Assembly (NCBI GenBank): GCA_002917775.1
Contig: KZ627148.1
Location: 1,206,764 to 1,270,763, forward strand
Source: Glaciozyma antarctica PI12
Taxonomy: Eukaryota; Basidiomycota; Microbotryomycetes; Kriegeriales; Camptobasidiaceae
Reading direction: 5' to 3'
DNA length: 64,000 bases
Shown here one piece after another: positions 34,289-47,000 of the stretch. Both the position numbers and the translations under genes were made by a program. Below the pieces are notes generated by a model that saw only the letters and a list, made by a program, of their open reading frames with translations, was not told the DNA's origin and ran no database searches. Position 1 is the first letter of the stretch. Each line of letters begins with the position of its first letter.

Positions 34289-35805
34289 ATGCTATTCGAC
34301 ACTCCCGGCCTCTCCATCCCCTCCAGCAGCAAGCCCGTTGCGACTCCGTCCGCCGCCGCCCTGTCCAAAAAGCGCAAGCGCAAGTCCGATGCCGGCCCGT
34401 CCTCGTCCTCCAAGGCCCCTCTGAGCAAGGAAGAGAGCGTCGAAGTCAACCTCGACAAGCTCATGAAGCGGATGAGGAAGATGGAGAAGGACTCGGGGTG
34501 GGGTGGGGACCTGGGTGCGGGAGGGAAGAGCGGGGTCGAGCAGGCGGAGAAGGACGAGAGCAAGGCTAGGGCGAAGGCGAAGGCTAAGGCTAAGAAGAAT
34601 GAGGCAAAGGAGGGTGGGCTACCGGTTGTTGCGGTGATGGGAGAGGGGAAGAAGGGAGGGAAGCCGGAGGGAGCTGCGTCGTCGCCTGCGCCGAAGAAGG
34701 AGAAGCCAGCGAGGTTCGAGCCGGCGAAGAAGCCCAAGAAGGCGAAGAACAAAAAAGGACAACAACGAGTTCTCCCCCGCCTCGTCCGCCAACATGTCGG
34801 CTCTCCCACCCCGTCACCAAGCCGACTCCTACGACGCCTCGCCCGCGAAGCCTTCGGCCCGTCACGCTGCTCCCACCGACGAGGAGGCGAGCGGAGGATC
34901 ATCGGCAACACCTCAGACGGCGATGCAGACGGCGTTGCGTGCGAAGCTCGCTGGAGGCAAGTTCCGCATGCTCAACGAGACGCTCTATACCAGCACGGGC
35001 GAGGAAGCTTGGGCGACGATGAAGGAGGAAGGCGCTTTCGACGACGTGCGTGCTCTGGCTCCACTCTGCAGTATCTTCGCATTGCTGACCCCAGCTCTCG
35101 CAGTACCACGCCGGCTTCCGAGGCCAAGCTTCCCACTGGCCCGTCCACCCCCTCGCACTCCTCACGACCTCCCTCTCCGCCCTCCCTCCTCTCTCCCTCA
35201 TCGCCGACTTTGGCTGCGGTGACGCTGCACTGGCCCGCGCGCTCGTGCCCAAGGATCTCAAGGTCATCTCGTTCGACCTCGTCAGCAAGGACGGCTGGGT
35301 CATCGAGGCCGAGTGCTCGAGTGTGCCGCTTCCTGGAGGACGGGCGGGAGGACAGATTGTCGATTGCGTTGTGTGCTGCTTGAGTCTTATGGGGACCGAT
35401 TGGGTCGAGATGGTGCGAGAGGCGAGGAGGATCCTCAAGGAGGGGTGAGTTCGACGTCGGTTCGGTCTGCGTTCGCGCTTCGGTGGCTGACCCCGTCGTT
35501 CATCTTCCTTTTTTGCAGAGGACAGCTCAAGATTGCCGAGGTGACGAGCAGGTTCACCAACGTCGACGCCTTTGTCGCCCTGATCGAGTTTATCGGATTC
35601 AAGAAGACTCACAAGGTGCGTCGTCGTCCGTCTTCGTTCGCTGCTGGCTCGCTGACTATCTCACCGACTGAAGGACACGACCAACACCCATTTCATCATG
35701 TTTGATTTCGTCAAGACTGCGGGAGAAGACTGCCCGATGAGCAGGGGGGAGACGACGAAGAAGGCAGCGGCGTTGTTGACGGCGTGTGTGTACAAGCGTC
35801 GATGA
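34289..35805 (+). CDS. RRP8: Ribosomal RNA-processing protein 8 (25S rRNA m1A methyltransferase)
   Basis: This nucleolar SAM-dependent enzyme methylates an adenine N1 in 25S rRNA. Four exons (34289-35045, 35104-35444, 35519-35615, 35674-35805) give about 441 aa. The N-terminal third is Lys/Ala-rich (ALSKKRKRKSDAG, KARAKAKAKAKKNEAK), consistent with nucleolar targeting. The catalytic part has KLAGGKFRMLNETLYTSTGE, HWPVHPLALLTTSL, the SAM loop LIADFGCGDAALAR, CVVCCLSLMGTDWVE and GGQLKIAEVTSRFTNVDAF, all typical of Rrp8. The two halves are one base out of frame at the A run 34751-34756; five A instead of six would give KNKKDNNEFSP. Conservation on both sides argues for an indel error. Confidence 0.9.
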
Positions 35806-35999
35806 TTGTCTGGGAACGAGCTCGTTATATCGGAGCGAGCGACAAAACGAGCTCTTCAGCGCGTTTCGCAGCGAATCAGTGAGCCCTTGGAAAGCCTCGA
35901 AAAGGTAGAGAGCGCAGCATCCTCGCGCGGCGGACGCGGAATCGAGTCTGCACCGCTCGGCCTTGCTTCCTCCTGCCTTTCGCCTCAGTTCTAGGATCC

Positions 36000-37293
36000 A
36001 TGTCTTCCTCGCCCGCAGAGTACCAGGCAGCAGCAATCTCAGCGCCACCAGGTAAGAGCTTCCGCCACAGCCGTTCTCCTACCCCGCTTTGACACCACCC
36101 CTTCCCTCCTTGTCACCACAGCTTCCCAAGCCAACACGCTCAGCGCAACGCTCGAAGCAGGAATCGACTCTCCCGCCATCACCATCGACTCTCCGCGCGT
36201 CACGCACCACCACACCAGTTCGAGCTCAAGTCGCGGTACCTCACGCTCACGCAGCCTCTCCCCCTCGTCCCCCCCACCCATCACCCTCGCCTCCTGCGTC
36301 TCCGGCTTCTCCCCTCCCAGCCCCCTCTCCTTCGCCTCCCGTCCTTCCCCCGTCGTCCCCTCACCCTCCGTCCCTGGTTCACCGACCTTTTCCCGCCCCA
36401 CGTCTCCCACACCGAGGGAGCGGAGTCTCGTGAGCGGGACGCAGCCTGGTTCGCCGGCGCGCTCGAACCATGACCTATCCTTGTCGGTGTCGGAGAGTCA
36501 GCCGGATTTGACGCACATCTTTGAGCGAGGTGAGGAGCGTTTCTCTTGAGGCCGGAGGAGGGCCAAGGCTCGTCACGGTGGCGTGCTGTGCTTCGGAAGA
36601 GCACGAGAACTGACTGGCCACGTACCCGCAGACGTTGAATTCCATGCGACCCACCACATCTCGCCTCAAGAAGCCGTCGACGTCGCGATCCCCCCAGTCC
36701 TCGACGAAGCCTTCGTCGCCCTCTCCTCTTCCGACGAACTCTCCTCCTCCGACCTAGCCTCAATGGTGCGCGATTCCGAAGACGTCGGTTTCGGCTGGTC
36801 CTCCCCCGCCCTACCCCCGACCCTCCCACACGCCTCCCGCTCGCCCGTCCGCCACTCGACCGCCCGTTCCCGCTCCCCCGATTCTCCCTCCTCCATCGGT
36901 CCTCCCCTCTTCCCCATATCTCATGCCAATGCACCAAGTGCGCATGCGGCGAAACCTTCGTACTCGGTGGGGGCGGTGCCGTTCCCGTCGCCGAGCTCGA
37001 CGGATCACCTCGCGAGCGGTCCTTCGATCGACGCGCTGGGGGAGGCAGAGCCTGCGATGAGGAGGTTGTCGTTCACGAGTTATGCGGATTTGCTCAACGA
37101 GGAGAGGTTGGCTGATTGTGAGTCGCGGTTCTTCGAGGGAGAGGGAGGGAAGCTGATGTGCTGTGCGCTTGTAGTGCAGGGGAACACGTTTGGAACTGGA
37201 GGGACGCCAGCTAGGACGGGGAACAGTGCTGGAGCGAGGGATTTGGTAGGAGCGTTGGAGGAGCTGCAGGTTAAGGAGGGTGCGGAGGCGTGA
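36000..37293 (+). CDS. Unrecognised Ser/Pro-rich protein with conserved C-terminal motif
   Basis: Four exons (36000-36051, 36122-36529, 36632-37117, 37175-37293) join cleanly into 354 aa. Most of it is Ser/Pro-rich and likely disordered. Two better-ordered parts are FHATHHISPQEAVDVAIPP and RRLSFTSYADLLNEERLAD; the second, an Arg-Arg-Leu-Ser-Phe block that is a likely phosphorylation site, looks like a conserved short motif. All introns have standard ends; CTGAT/CTGAC branches are visible in the second and third. The family is not recognised. Multiple SP/TP and RxxS sites suggest kinase regulation, by inference only. Confidence 0.65.
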
Positions 37294-38389
37294 TTGGGAG
37301 CGAGGGGGTGGGGTGTGTTCCGTTAATGGATGGTAGGGGTTACTAGGGCAGTTTGAGGGGCGTATAGGGTACTGGGGACGACGTATGTGTGTAAGGGAAG
37401 GGAGTGCTTTTTACGGAGGGGGATGTCGCTGCTCGCTGTGCTTGTTTTGCTCAGCTGCGCTCCAGGACTCCTCTGCTTTCGGCTTTGGCGTCGCTGCTTC
37501 GTTGTCCAGCTCTCCTCGCGCCGCATTGGTACTGTTCTCCTTCCCAGCTTCGTTCCTACCTCGCTCAACTGTCTCGCTATTCGACGACTGCACCGCTTCA
37601 ACGCTCCAAGATTTGGGGCCTGCGTCTTTGCTCTGATCTCTGCGCATTGTCCCTATATCGACCGAGCGATACGGGAACTGCGTGCTCTATGTGCGCAGAA
37701 GGAAGAGGCGAATCTGGGGTCTTTCGGAGAACGAGGTCGGCGAGGACTTTTTTCGGTGGATCGACTCAGTTACTCAGGTCGACGTTCTTTTAAACGCTGT
37801 TGCACTCAAACGCCTTGATCAACGCTCTCGAAAAACCCGAAGCACGACTCCGCCGTCGTCGCCAGCCAGGCCTTCCAGCACGGACCTCTTTCGATTCCGA
37901 CCCGCCTCCGTTTTTTGTTCGTTCTCATCCTCTCGCTTCAGCACCAACGACCTCGACACGTTAATACCAACCAGGTTACGCCCAAGTACAACCACCGAGT
38001 CGCCGGATCAACAACAGGGAAACTCTTCAGCCCACGCGGAGTCTTCCTTCGTCCCTCCCCTCCATTTTCTCCTTTGTCCTCAGGACAACAACTCGGCCAA
38101 CCAGCACCGTGCCCCGCCTCGCCCACCTGCCGACCTCCCTCCAGAGTCCTCCGCGCCCTCCCTGAACGAACGCTCCCCGTTCAACTCTCCGGCGACGATA
38201 ACGGCGCATTCATCCAGACCCTCCGACGCCGACACAAAGACCACAGCTCTCCGAGGTGGTGAGTCCTCTCTCTGGGATGGACAGAGAACGAGGGCGTGTT
38301 AGCTGACTCTAGCGTGACTCGTTCCCCTCCCCTCCCTCTCAGTATCACTCCGCACCCTCGTCTCGCCGCGCCCACCTCTTCCTCTACCC
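37294..38389 (+). promoter_or_regulatory. BEM1 upstream region with a 5' UTR intron
   Basis: About 1.1 kb lies before the BEM1 start. An intron in the leader is visible at 38259-38342 (GTGAGT donor, GCTGAC branch, CTCTCAG acceptor), 47 nt before the ATG. The left part holds the 3' UTR of the previous gene and the promoter. Overlapping open frames here lack domain content. Confidence 0.5.
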
Positions 38390-40718
38390 ATGAAGGGCAT
38401 TCGTCGGTCCCTCAACAAGGGGAGCATAGGCGCTCCCACTCCCACCTTCAGCTCCCTGCCTACCGCTGGCTTCCCCTCTCTCAACCCTATATCGCGCCCT
38501 CATCGCGCCCTCTCCAGTCGCCCGCCCCTCCAAAACGGGTTATCCGCGCCACAGAGGCGTACCGCTCGCGCAGTCCGCGTGAGCTCTCGTTCGCGGAAGG
38601 AGACTTTTTCCATGTCGTCAGTGACGAGGGCGGGGACGACTGGTTCGACGCGGCGAACCCGATGACTGGCGCGAGGGGTCTGGTGCCGGCGAGGAGCTTT
38701 CAGGTGCTAGGGCGGAACGTACGAGAGACGGCGCAGGGCGTCGCAGGCAAGAGCGCAGGGGGAGGGACTCAGATCACTCCGGGGTACGGGGGATCGTCGA
38801 TGCAGCAGCAGCAGCAGCAGCAGCAGGCTCAGTCGTCGCAACAATACGGAGGCGCCAAGCAGGGCGGACAGCAAGGCTACATCCCTACGAGCACCGGACC
38901 GACGCAGAGCACCTTCATCTCCTCCCCACCCATCTCCCCTCCCATCACCACCCACAACTCGGCCTCCACCTCCTCCGGCACTGCCGCCTCCCGCCCTCCC
39001 TCCCAACCCGCCCCCAAGTCCCAACCTCTCTATGGAATCGTCCAGTACGACTTTGTCGCCGAACGCGCCGACGAACTCGATGCGAAACGAGGAGAACCCA
39101 TCATCGTTATCGCCCAGTCCAACCACGAGTGGTTCGTCGCGAAGCCCATCGGACGACTCGGAGGACCAGGCTTGATCCCCGTCGCGTTCGTCGAGATTCA
39201 GGATATGACGACGGGGAAGCCGGTGGAGAACGTCGAGGAGCTCATTCGGAGTGCCGTCGTGCCCAAGGTCGAGGAGTGGAAGAAGATGACGGCCGACTAC
39301 AAGAGCGCGTCGATTCCTCTCGGGCGGTTCGACTTTGCGGACGGCAGCGCGCCCGTCGGCGGAGCAGCGGGCTACGGCGCGAACTCTGGAACCCCTCCTC
39401 CGATTCCCACCTCTCCCTCGGCGCGACACTACGACGACCAGGACGACCTCCGCAACCCCAACTTCCCTCCCACGCACGCCTCCCACTCCTCCCCCGCCCT
39501 CGGCACCAACTCTGGCTCCGACTCTCGACGCGAATCGTACGGCGAAACGGGCGAGAACCGGTATTCCTACACGCGCGAACGCCAGCAGTACGGCCTCGTC
39601 CTCTCCGCCTCGGTCGAGAGCTTCCACCAAGAGGAAGGCGCGTACTGGTTCCACCTTCGCGCCAACTTTACGACGGGCGCCTCCCTCATCCTCTACCGCC
39701 TCTACCAGGACTTCTACGACTTCCAAATCGCCCTCATGGATGAATTCCCAGTCGAAGCGGGCCGCATCCCTCCGGGTGGCGAGGACAGTGGGAGACCGGC
39801 GGAGAGGATCTTGCCGATGATGCCTGGTCCGACCGACTTTGAGGACGAGGTCGTTTGCGCGCAGAGGGTGCACGATCTGAGCATCTACCTTACCGACCTC
39901 TGTGGTCTTCCGGACCGGATTCGGGGCGGGGGACTCATGTATGAGTTCTTGGTGCCGAGAGCGGGGGACGTCGAGGTTGAGGTGGGGAATGGGAAGGGGG
40001 ATCAGGAGGGAGGAGGAGCGGCGAGTATCGAGGGGCAGTACGGGGAGCTCGTCGAGTATTTGGATCAGATGGACGGGCAGGAGAGGAAGAGTGGAGTCGA
40101 GAAGGGGATGGAAAGGCTCGATTTGAACGGAGGAGGGTACCCGAGCTATGGCGCGCAAGAGCAGGAGCAGGGGAGCTATTCGCGGTCGTCGAACCAGTAC
40201 TCAGCTGCTGGCGAGGGTACGTTCTCTCTCGCTTCTCCCTCTCCGATCCCGTACTAACCCTCCTCGTACGCTCGCAGATCAATACGCCGCACCCTCGCAA
40301 TCCTACCAAGCGACCTACCCCTTCCCACCCAATTCCTCCCCTCTCCCTCCCCTCGGCACAGCGAACCAAAACGTCCCGTTCGTCAAGATCAAGATCTTCC
40401 ACCGTAACACGGACGACCTGATCGCGATCCGCGTTCCGCCCAACATCTCGCACGCCGCCATTCTCGAAAAAGTTCGCGAACGGCTCGGGAACGATGTCGT
40501 TCATTTGAGGTACCGCGAGGAGGTCGGGAGCGCGCAGGGACCTGCGGGGGGTGGGCAGGTCATCATGGCGGGAGGAGCGAGGTTGATTGCGGTGGATGAT
40601 GATGAGGATTTGGATCGCTGGATTCGGGGAGGGTCGCGTTTGGTGCTGGTGCGTTTCGCCTTTCCGGTTTGCTTGCGCTGGATGCTGACGGTGGTCGATC
40701 TCGTAGTATGCCGATTAG
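38390..40718 (+). CDS. BEM1: Polarity scaffold Bem1 (SH3-SH3-PX-PB1)
   Basis: Bem1 holds Cdc42, its exchange factor Cdc24 and PAK kinases together at sites of polarised growth. Exons are 38390-40216, 40278-40648 and 40707-40718 (about 736 aa). Domains: SH3-1 near residues 50-105 (VIRATEAYRSRSPRELSFAE ... RGLVPARSF); a Q8 run; SH3-2 near 213-271 (LYGIVQYDFVAERADELDAK); PX near 400-520 (YGLVLSASVESFHQEEGAYW, LYRLYQDFYDFQIALMDEFP); and a C-terminal PB1 near 643-736 (VKIKIFHRNTDDLIAIRVPP ... LIAVDDDEDLDRWI). The start MKGIRRSLNK is family-like, but it is in a different frame from the SH3 region; a fifth G in the run at 38419-38422 restores it. The last exon encodes only YAD and the stop. Confidence 0.93.
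38803..38826 (+). repeat. (CAG)8 trinucleotide repeat coding for glutamine
   Basis: Eight uninterrupted CAG codons lie in the BEM1 linker between the two SH3 domains, encoding Q8 followed by a looser Gln/Ser region. Such a tract can vary in length between strains without shifting the frame. Confidence 0.95.
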
Positions 40719-41024
40719 GAGTGAGACTTGCGTTAGGGCTTCTACAAGTAGCTGGGCTTTTCGGTTTTTCGTCGTACCCCCCTCTCCTTTCCGTTCGACG
40801 TTCGACTTTGACTTTTTTAGGTTGTAACCCTTGTACTGTCGTTAAGTTTGGACGTGGGAAGAGGCGTAATGCAAGGACGGAGTTCGCGGCTAGCTCTCGA
40901 CGTTCGCACTCTGCTCTCGCTACCGAGCACAACGTTGATTCAAAGCACTAACTCAAGCCCTACCCTCCTCAAGCACAACACGACTTCCCTAAACTCCTCC
41001 TCCTTAACATCACCTCCCTCCGCA
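40719..41024. other. Intergenic region between convergent genes
   Basis: This short interval joins the 3' ends of BEM1 and the helicase gene. Only UTR-like sequence is seen. Confidence 0.5.
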
Positions 41025-44000
41025 CTACGCCCTCAACCTCCCCGCCCGCTCGAACGCCTCCTCCTCCTCCAGCGACACCTCCCCCTCCTCCCCAAACACC
41101 AAATCCGGCTTCGCCTGCTGCACCTTCTGCCTAACCTTCTCCTTCTGCAACAGCCCCTTGACGCCGAGCTCAAAGTGCGTCGCGAGCGAGGCGTCCGGCG
41201 GACTCTGCTCGACGCTCGCGAGGAAGTCTTTCGCTTCGCGCATGAGCGACGGGACTGAGGCGAGGGAAGAGCGGAGGAGGGTGACGGCGTTGGGATTGCT
41301 GAGGACGGGGGAGAAGGGCTTGAGGTTGCCGAGGATGCTTCCGAACTGGTGGCTGAACTTGCTGTAAGCGGGAGAGGGGGTCAGTGGTGCTCGGGCAGCG
41401 AAGAGAAAGGACGCACTTGACTTGAGTGATGGCGTTGGCCGTCTTCGTCTCGTCGTCCCCCTTCGCACTACGCCAGCTCTTCTTGAGTACGTCCTTCGCC
41501 TTCTTGAGAAGACGGTGGTTGCCTTCGAGCGCAAAGACGAGCTCGACGAGAGGGCCTGCGATGGCAGGGCGACGCTTCCGTTCTTGGTACGATCGCCAAA
41601 GAACGAGCAACGAGCGCTTCTCATGCTGCTCGCGATCCTTGATCTGGAAGAGGCGATGGCGAACTCGCTTCTGCAGAATCGTCGCAGCGGCGTTCTCCTT
41701 CTCCAGAATCGCCACGGCGATGGCGGCCTGCTTCGTCTCCTCCTCGACCGTCGCAGCTGCGGACTCCTCTCCGAAAGACGTGTCCCCAGCTTCTTCGCCG
41801 TCGGCGTCGGCGTTCGACTTGTTGATGGGCGGCGCAGCTTGACGAAGGAAGGAAGGTACGAACTCCTTGGCGCGAGGTGAGAGTGTCGTGAAGAGCTGGC
41901 GTTCGACGGCGTCAAGGCTCACTCCGCGCACAACTCGGACACCTGCTGCAGCTCGGAGGTTGCTGTCGGGAGAGAGGTCGAGCTAGAGGATAGAGTCGAG
42001 CCCAAAGCGCCTTCCAGTTCGGATGAGCTGGTCCTCGAGAGCGCTCCAGTTGCGCGCGGTGAAGTACCTGGAGCGAGACAGGTTAGCGTTTTTCGGCAGC
42101 AAAGCGAGCGAGCGACGAACCCGGCCGTGCGAAGATCAAAAGCATGAGGCCCGAGGTCCAGAATGGTCTTCATCTCGTCTCGGACGCGGTTTTCGAGCTG
42201 CGAAGAGAGGGTTAGCTTCGACGATGCTGAACAAAGTGCACCGGCTCGCCTTCGAATTGTCGGTGTTCACCGCGATGCAGACCATGAGGCGAATCCTGAG
42301 CCGACGTGAGGTGAGCGAAGGCGATGAGGTAGCTTCGCTGAGTATATGCACAGGCGGAAAGCGATGACATGCCGAACATATGCGCCTCCGGAGATAGGGA
42401 TCCCCTCGAAGAGCAGGTGGGGCTCCCCGAGAGCACGTCGATAACCAGCTTGCGGATCAACTCCACGAGCTCGAGACGCATCCTGGGGCTACGACGGAAG
42501 AGATTCAGCGATCACGTTCAGCGCCGAGACATTGCAGACGAACTTGATGTCGATGATGCATCGCTCGCGGCTGCCACGAATGAGGCGACGCATGAGGGAT
42601 CGAGGGAGGATGAGACGGTGCCAGGACCACTCTGTGATGTTGCCCTTGCTGGTAGTCGTGCGGAGCGTCGACAAGATTGCGAACTCCTCGATGAGGTGGA
42701 CGAGAAGCGAGACGTCGACCATGAGCGGCTTGGTGATAATTTGGCTGCGCACACTCGGTCAGCGAAGAACGGGGGGGGGGACGTAGAATACGTACCCAAA
42801 AGCGGCGAGGACGTTTCTCCCGTGATCAAGCTTGAAAGCGGCCTCGGCAGGGAGCGAGATGAATGCGAGCTACCTCTGCGATACCGACTTGCTCGGACTC
42901 CCGCACAGGTACTCAGGGCGGCGAGACTGCACCACTGGTCGCGATGCTGCTCCTGTTGGCGAACTCCGACGAGATGATCGCCGCGCGCATCAGCATGGGG
43001 AGGACCGCCGGCTGCGACGAGGATAACGCGAACAGCATGTCGCGAGCCCTGATCCTGTGAGTAGGCACGAAGTCAGTGTGAGTTTGATCGGCGAGAGTTC
43101 TGAGACGCAGCGTACGCTAGGTTCGACGTCGTCGAAATCCACTCGGGCGTGCGCTTCATCTCAGCTGCCTCACTCGATCCGCCGGCGAAAGGGTGAACGG
43201 GAAAGATTGTCTGGCAAAGAATCGAGTGCCGCTTGCTGCGAGGAATCTGAGTTCAGTACTGAAACTGGCAGGAAAGTAGAGCTCGGCACCTCAGCTCCAC
43301 TAGGCGCTCTTGCGACTTCTCCGCGTCCGGAAGAGCGACTGATACGAAGTCGAATCCCGGGCTCAGAGCGTTGATGATCGATCCCAGGCAAGAGACGCGT
43401 TCCGAAAAGGCGGTTTCGGTTAGGCTGGCCGGAGGGAGGTGTTGACGAGTGCAGGCTGCGACTTTGCAGGTTCCAATAGCACTCCGCAGGCATGGCAGTC
43501 TGCAAAGAGTTGTTAGCGAAGCGACCAGACGACTTTCAATGCGGCTTGCCGGAGGGCTTGAGACTGCTGAAGAAGCACGCTGGTCGTGAAGAGAAAGTCG
43601 TCCAAGCGCTTTCCGAGAAACTTGCTGACGAGATCCGAGATGGCCGTTGCGGGAATTGAGAGGTCGTCCATAGTCGCTTGCGTGGGAAGTGGAGTGAGGA
43701 AGGAGAGGAGCGGAGAGGTCGGAAGGACGCGAATTCCCCTGCGAGTCCTTCGTCTGCGAGCGCCGTTCTCGTGTCGATGCCAAAAAGACGCTGAATGGCG
43801 GTTCCAAGAGCGTCGACGTTCTGCGCGAGGTCCTGGACGAGGGTTCCGTATTTCTCGACGCGAATGAGGTATTGCCGGACGTCGGAGATCGTTTTCGATG
43901 CGTCTGCGAAGGAGGGGTAGACGGAGAGTGCGACGTCCAAAGCTCGAAGCTGGAGAGAGGGCTGCTTGTGCGCTCCGAAGGTTTCGGCAAGATCGAGGAG

Positions 44001-47000
44001 CTTGTCGAGGCTCTTCCTGGTGATGAGGCGGCAGAGTTCGAGCTTTGTGCAGTGGTCGTCAGCACGCAACGCATCATGTAAACTCGTAAAGCTCACCTCC
44101 GTCAAGATGTTGGCACGGCCTTCGAATTCGACGTCAACGACAGCGAGAAGTGCGTCGACCTCGTTGATGAACCCCGTGGCCGCCTCGAACATCGCCAAGT
44201 TCTCCCAATCGTCGGAGCATCCTAGAGGAAGCGTCGCCGAGAGGAGCTCGAGGAGACACCGGATGGCGAGGACCCTCGAGTCCTCATCTCCAGCGCGGAC
44301 AAAGAGAGGATACGCCGAGCGCAGCTCGCCTGCTTCCAAGTCGATGGTCGCGGCGTCCTTGAAGCGTCCGACGGAGACAAAGAACGCTCGACGAAACGTG
44401 TCGAAGCCGTAGTCCTCCATGACTGGGAGGCGAAGTCAATGACAAGACCAAGAAAGCGACGCGAGGAACACTCACACGCCAGCTGCGAATCATCGTCGTC
44501 AAAAAGAGCGCTCGCCTCGGCGAGCCTGCTGTTCTTGAGGTAGTAGAGGCGCGATCCGTAGGAGACCTTCTCCTTCGTCGCTGCTGTCACTGCCTTCGAG
44601 GAGCTCCTCGCCTTCGTCTTGATGACTCGAACGGCATCGCCGAAAGACCTCCCTACGAGGAAGTGCGTCGCTGCTCGCTCGAGATCTCCCCCTCGCTCAA
44701 AGTCCCTCGCCGCCTCAACTCCTTTCCCGGCCGCAAAAAAGCATTCGCCAGCGACAAGGAAGAGCGATTCGGCTTGCGTCGTTCCAGCTGACGCTCGCGA
44801 GGCGTAGGCATGAAAGAGTTCGGCGACGTGTGCGAAGGATGCCTGCTGCGCTCGTCCTGCTTGCCTTTGAGAAGCCCTGACCTTGCGACGCTCGTCATAC
44901 GCCAGCGCGATGGACTCTTCGAAGGACGCCCCAGCTTTTCGAAAGCAAAGTGCTGCCTGGGGAAGAAAAGCATCAGCTCATGAGACGTATCCTGGTGATG
45001 CCGACGAACTTGACGGTAGTTCTTGCGCGCATAGAGCACGCGTCCTTGACTCTTCCAGAGATCTGGCGAGGAAGTCGCTGCGATGACCGGGAGTTCTGCG
45101 CCTGTGACGTTGATGACCTTACGATGCTCGAGGAATTGCTGATGTGGGAGGGAATCGAGTAAGTCTGGAGATCTCCTGCGCTTGGAGGAACTTACCTTGA
45201 GCGCGTCGCCTTTGCTGCTATCGCTGTCGGCGAACCAGAGAACGTTTCGGGCGCGAGTGACGGCAACGTCTGCAAGCGAGATCAGCGATTGAGACGTGAC
45301 GCTCGCCTGGAGACGACTCACACAGGTGTCGAAGCTCTTGACCGATCACAGCGTGGCGAGTAGCGTCGAATCGCGGTACTCCGGCGGAAGGAGGCTTAAA
45401 GAGGTTGAGAATCACTCGCCAGTCCGAAGCACTGTGAACGCATCGTTAAACGGGAGTCGACTCGCCGAGTCAGTCGTGCGAAGCTCACCTCGCTGACGAA
45501 TCGGAGAAGAAATCGTACAGGAGTACGTCGCTGAACTCAAGGCCTTTGCTCTGAGCAAAGCGAACGTAAATCAGTGCAAAAACGCACTGGAAGCGAGGGA
45601 GAAGCCTCACCTCTGCAATCGTCATCACCAAGCCGATATCCTCTCCAATCCGTCGTCGAAGTCGATCCCGAGCGTCTTCGTTCCGCACAAGGATACCTTT
45701 ACAAAAACGCTCAGTCACTTCGCTTCACGACGGACCGACAAGAGAGGCACTCACACTGCTCAGCTCCGAACTCGATCCGGCTCCCGCTCTCGCCGAACAG
45801 AAACGAAGAGAACGACCACTCCTCCTCGTCCGACTGAGAGCCCGCGATCCAAAGTGGCTTAAGACCAGGCGAGACGCCCTTCTCCGGCGCGAGACGATCG
45901 ATCGACTCGGGGAACAGCACAAGGAGAGCATCCACGAGCGATTGACCAACTCGAGTGATGCACTGTGCTGGGATCAGTGCCTGGTCGCTTATCGAAAGGA
46001 ACGACGAACGGCGTGAGAGCGGTAGTTCAAAGCGAGCGAGGAGAGAGTTGATTCGACGGGCTTGCGCTTCGCAAGTGCGGCCTCCTGGATCTCTCGCCGG
46101 TAGACGCACGCCTTGAGGTCATCGAATCGGAAGGAGGATCCAGCTGCGATGGTTTGTGCGGTGTTGCCTGTGTGAGGAGTCAATGAGGAGGAGTCCAGGA
46201 CGTCCAGAGAAAGGCGACTTACCCGCCCATAGCCATCCAGCGGGGTTGTTGCAGATTCCGCCGAGGAGTTGAACGTCGGCGAGTAGAAGGTCTTGAGCCT
46301 CGTCAACGTAGACGAAATCCAGCGGCGTTGCGACTCCCTTCTTGCGCATCGCCCGAATGACAGCATGAGTCCTGGTTCGTCTCGTCAGCCGAGCTTCAAA
46401 CGACCGAACCTGGAAGACGCACCTCTGCGCGCAGTCAAAGTCCCCAGCTTTGCTTTTTCGAGCGAGGTAGAGCTCGAAGATCGAATAAACTTGAGGCCTG
46501 AGCGAAGCGTACGTCGAGTTGGTGCGTTCCGAGAGCGCAAGGTAGGCTTGCCGAGAGAGGTAGCCCTTGGGCGTTTCGGACGACGCCTCGCTCCCGCAGA
46601 TCGTCCCTAGAATCTCAGCCCAGCAGAGGACGGGGTCGATGCCCTGCGAGCGCGCCGTTAGTGGGGAGTTCGCGAAGCTTCGAAGACGAACAGCAGCGAC
46701 GTACCTTGGTGAGACGCTGATCGAATGAGGAGGACCAGCTGGCAGGGACTCCTTCGTCTACGAAGTGCTCCCAGAGCCGTGGGGGTGCGATGTCGGAAGT
46801 CGATTCGAGAACTTCGAGGTCGTCCGTGGCGTCCGCATCGACGACGATTTGCTCGCTCAAGAGAAGAGCGAGGGCGGGACGACTGAAAGCCTGCTTCTGG
46901 CCCGCAAACTTCTGACGCTGCCCCCACTTCAGACCGTAGTCGGCCTCAAGGAGGAGGAGAAGGGCGTCGACGGAGATGAAGAGTGGAAAGATAGAGCTTC

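Noticed and set aside
38707-40158. 483-codon reverse-strand open frame opposite BEM1
   Set aside because: It is the antisense shadow of the conserved SH3/PX coding sequence and has no domain of its own.
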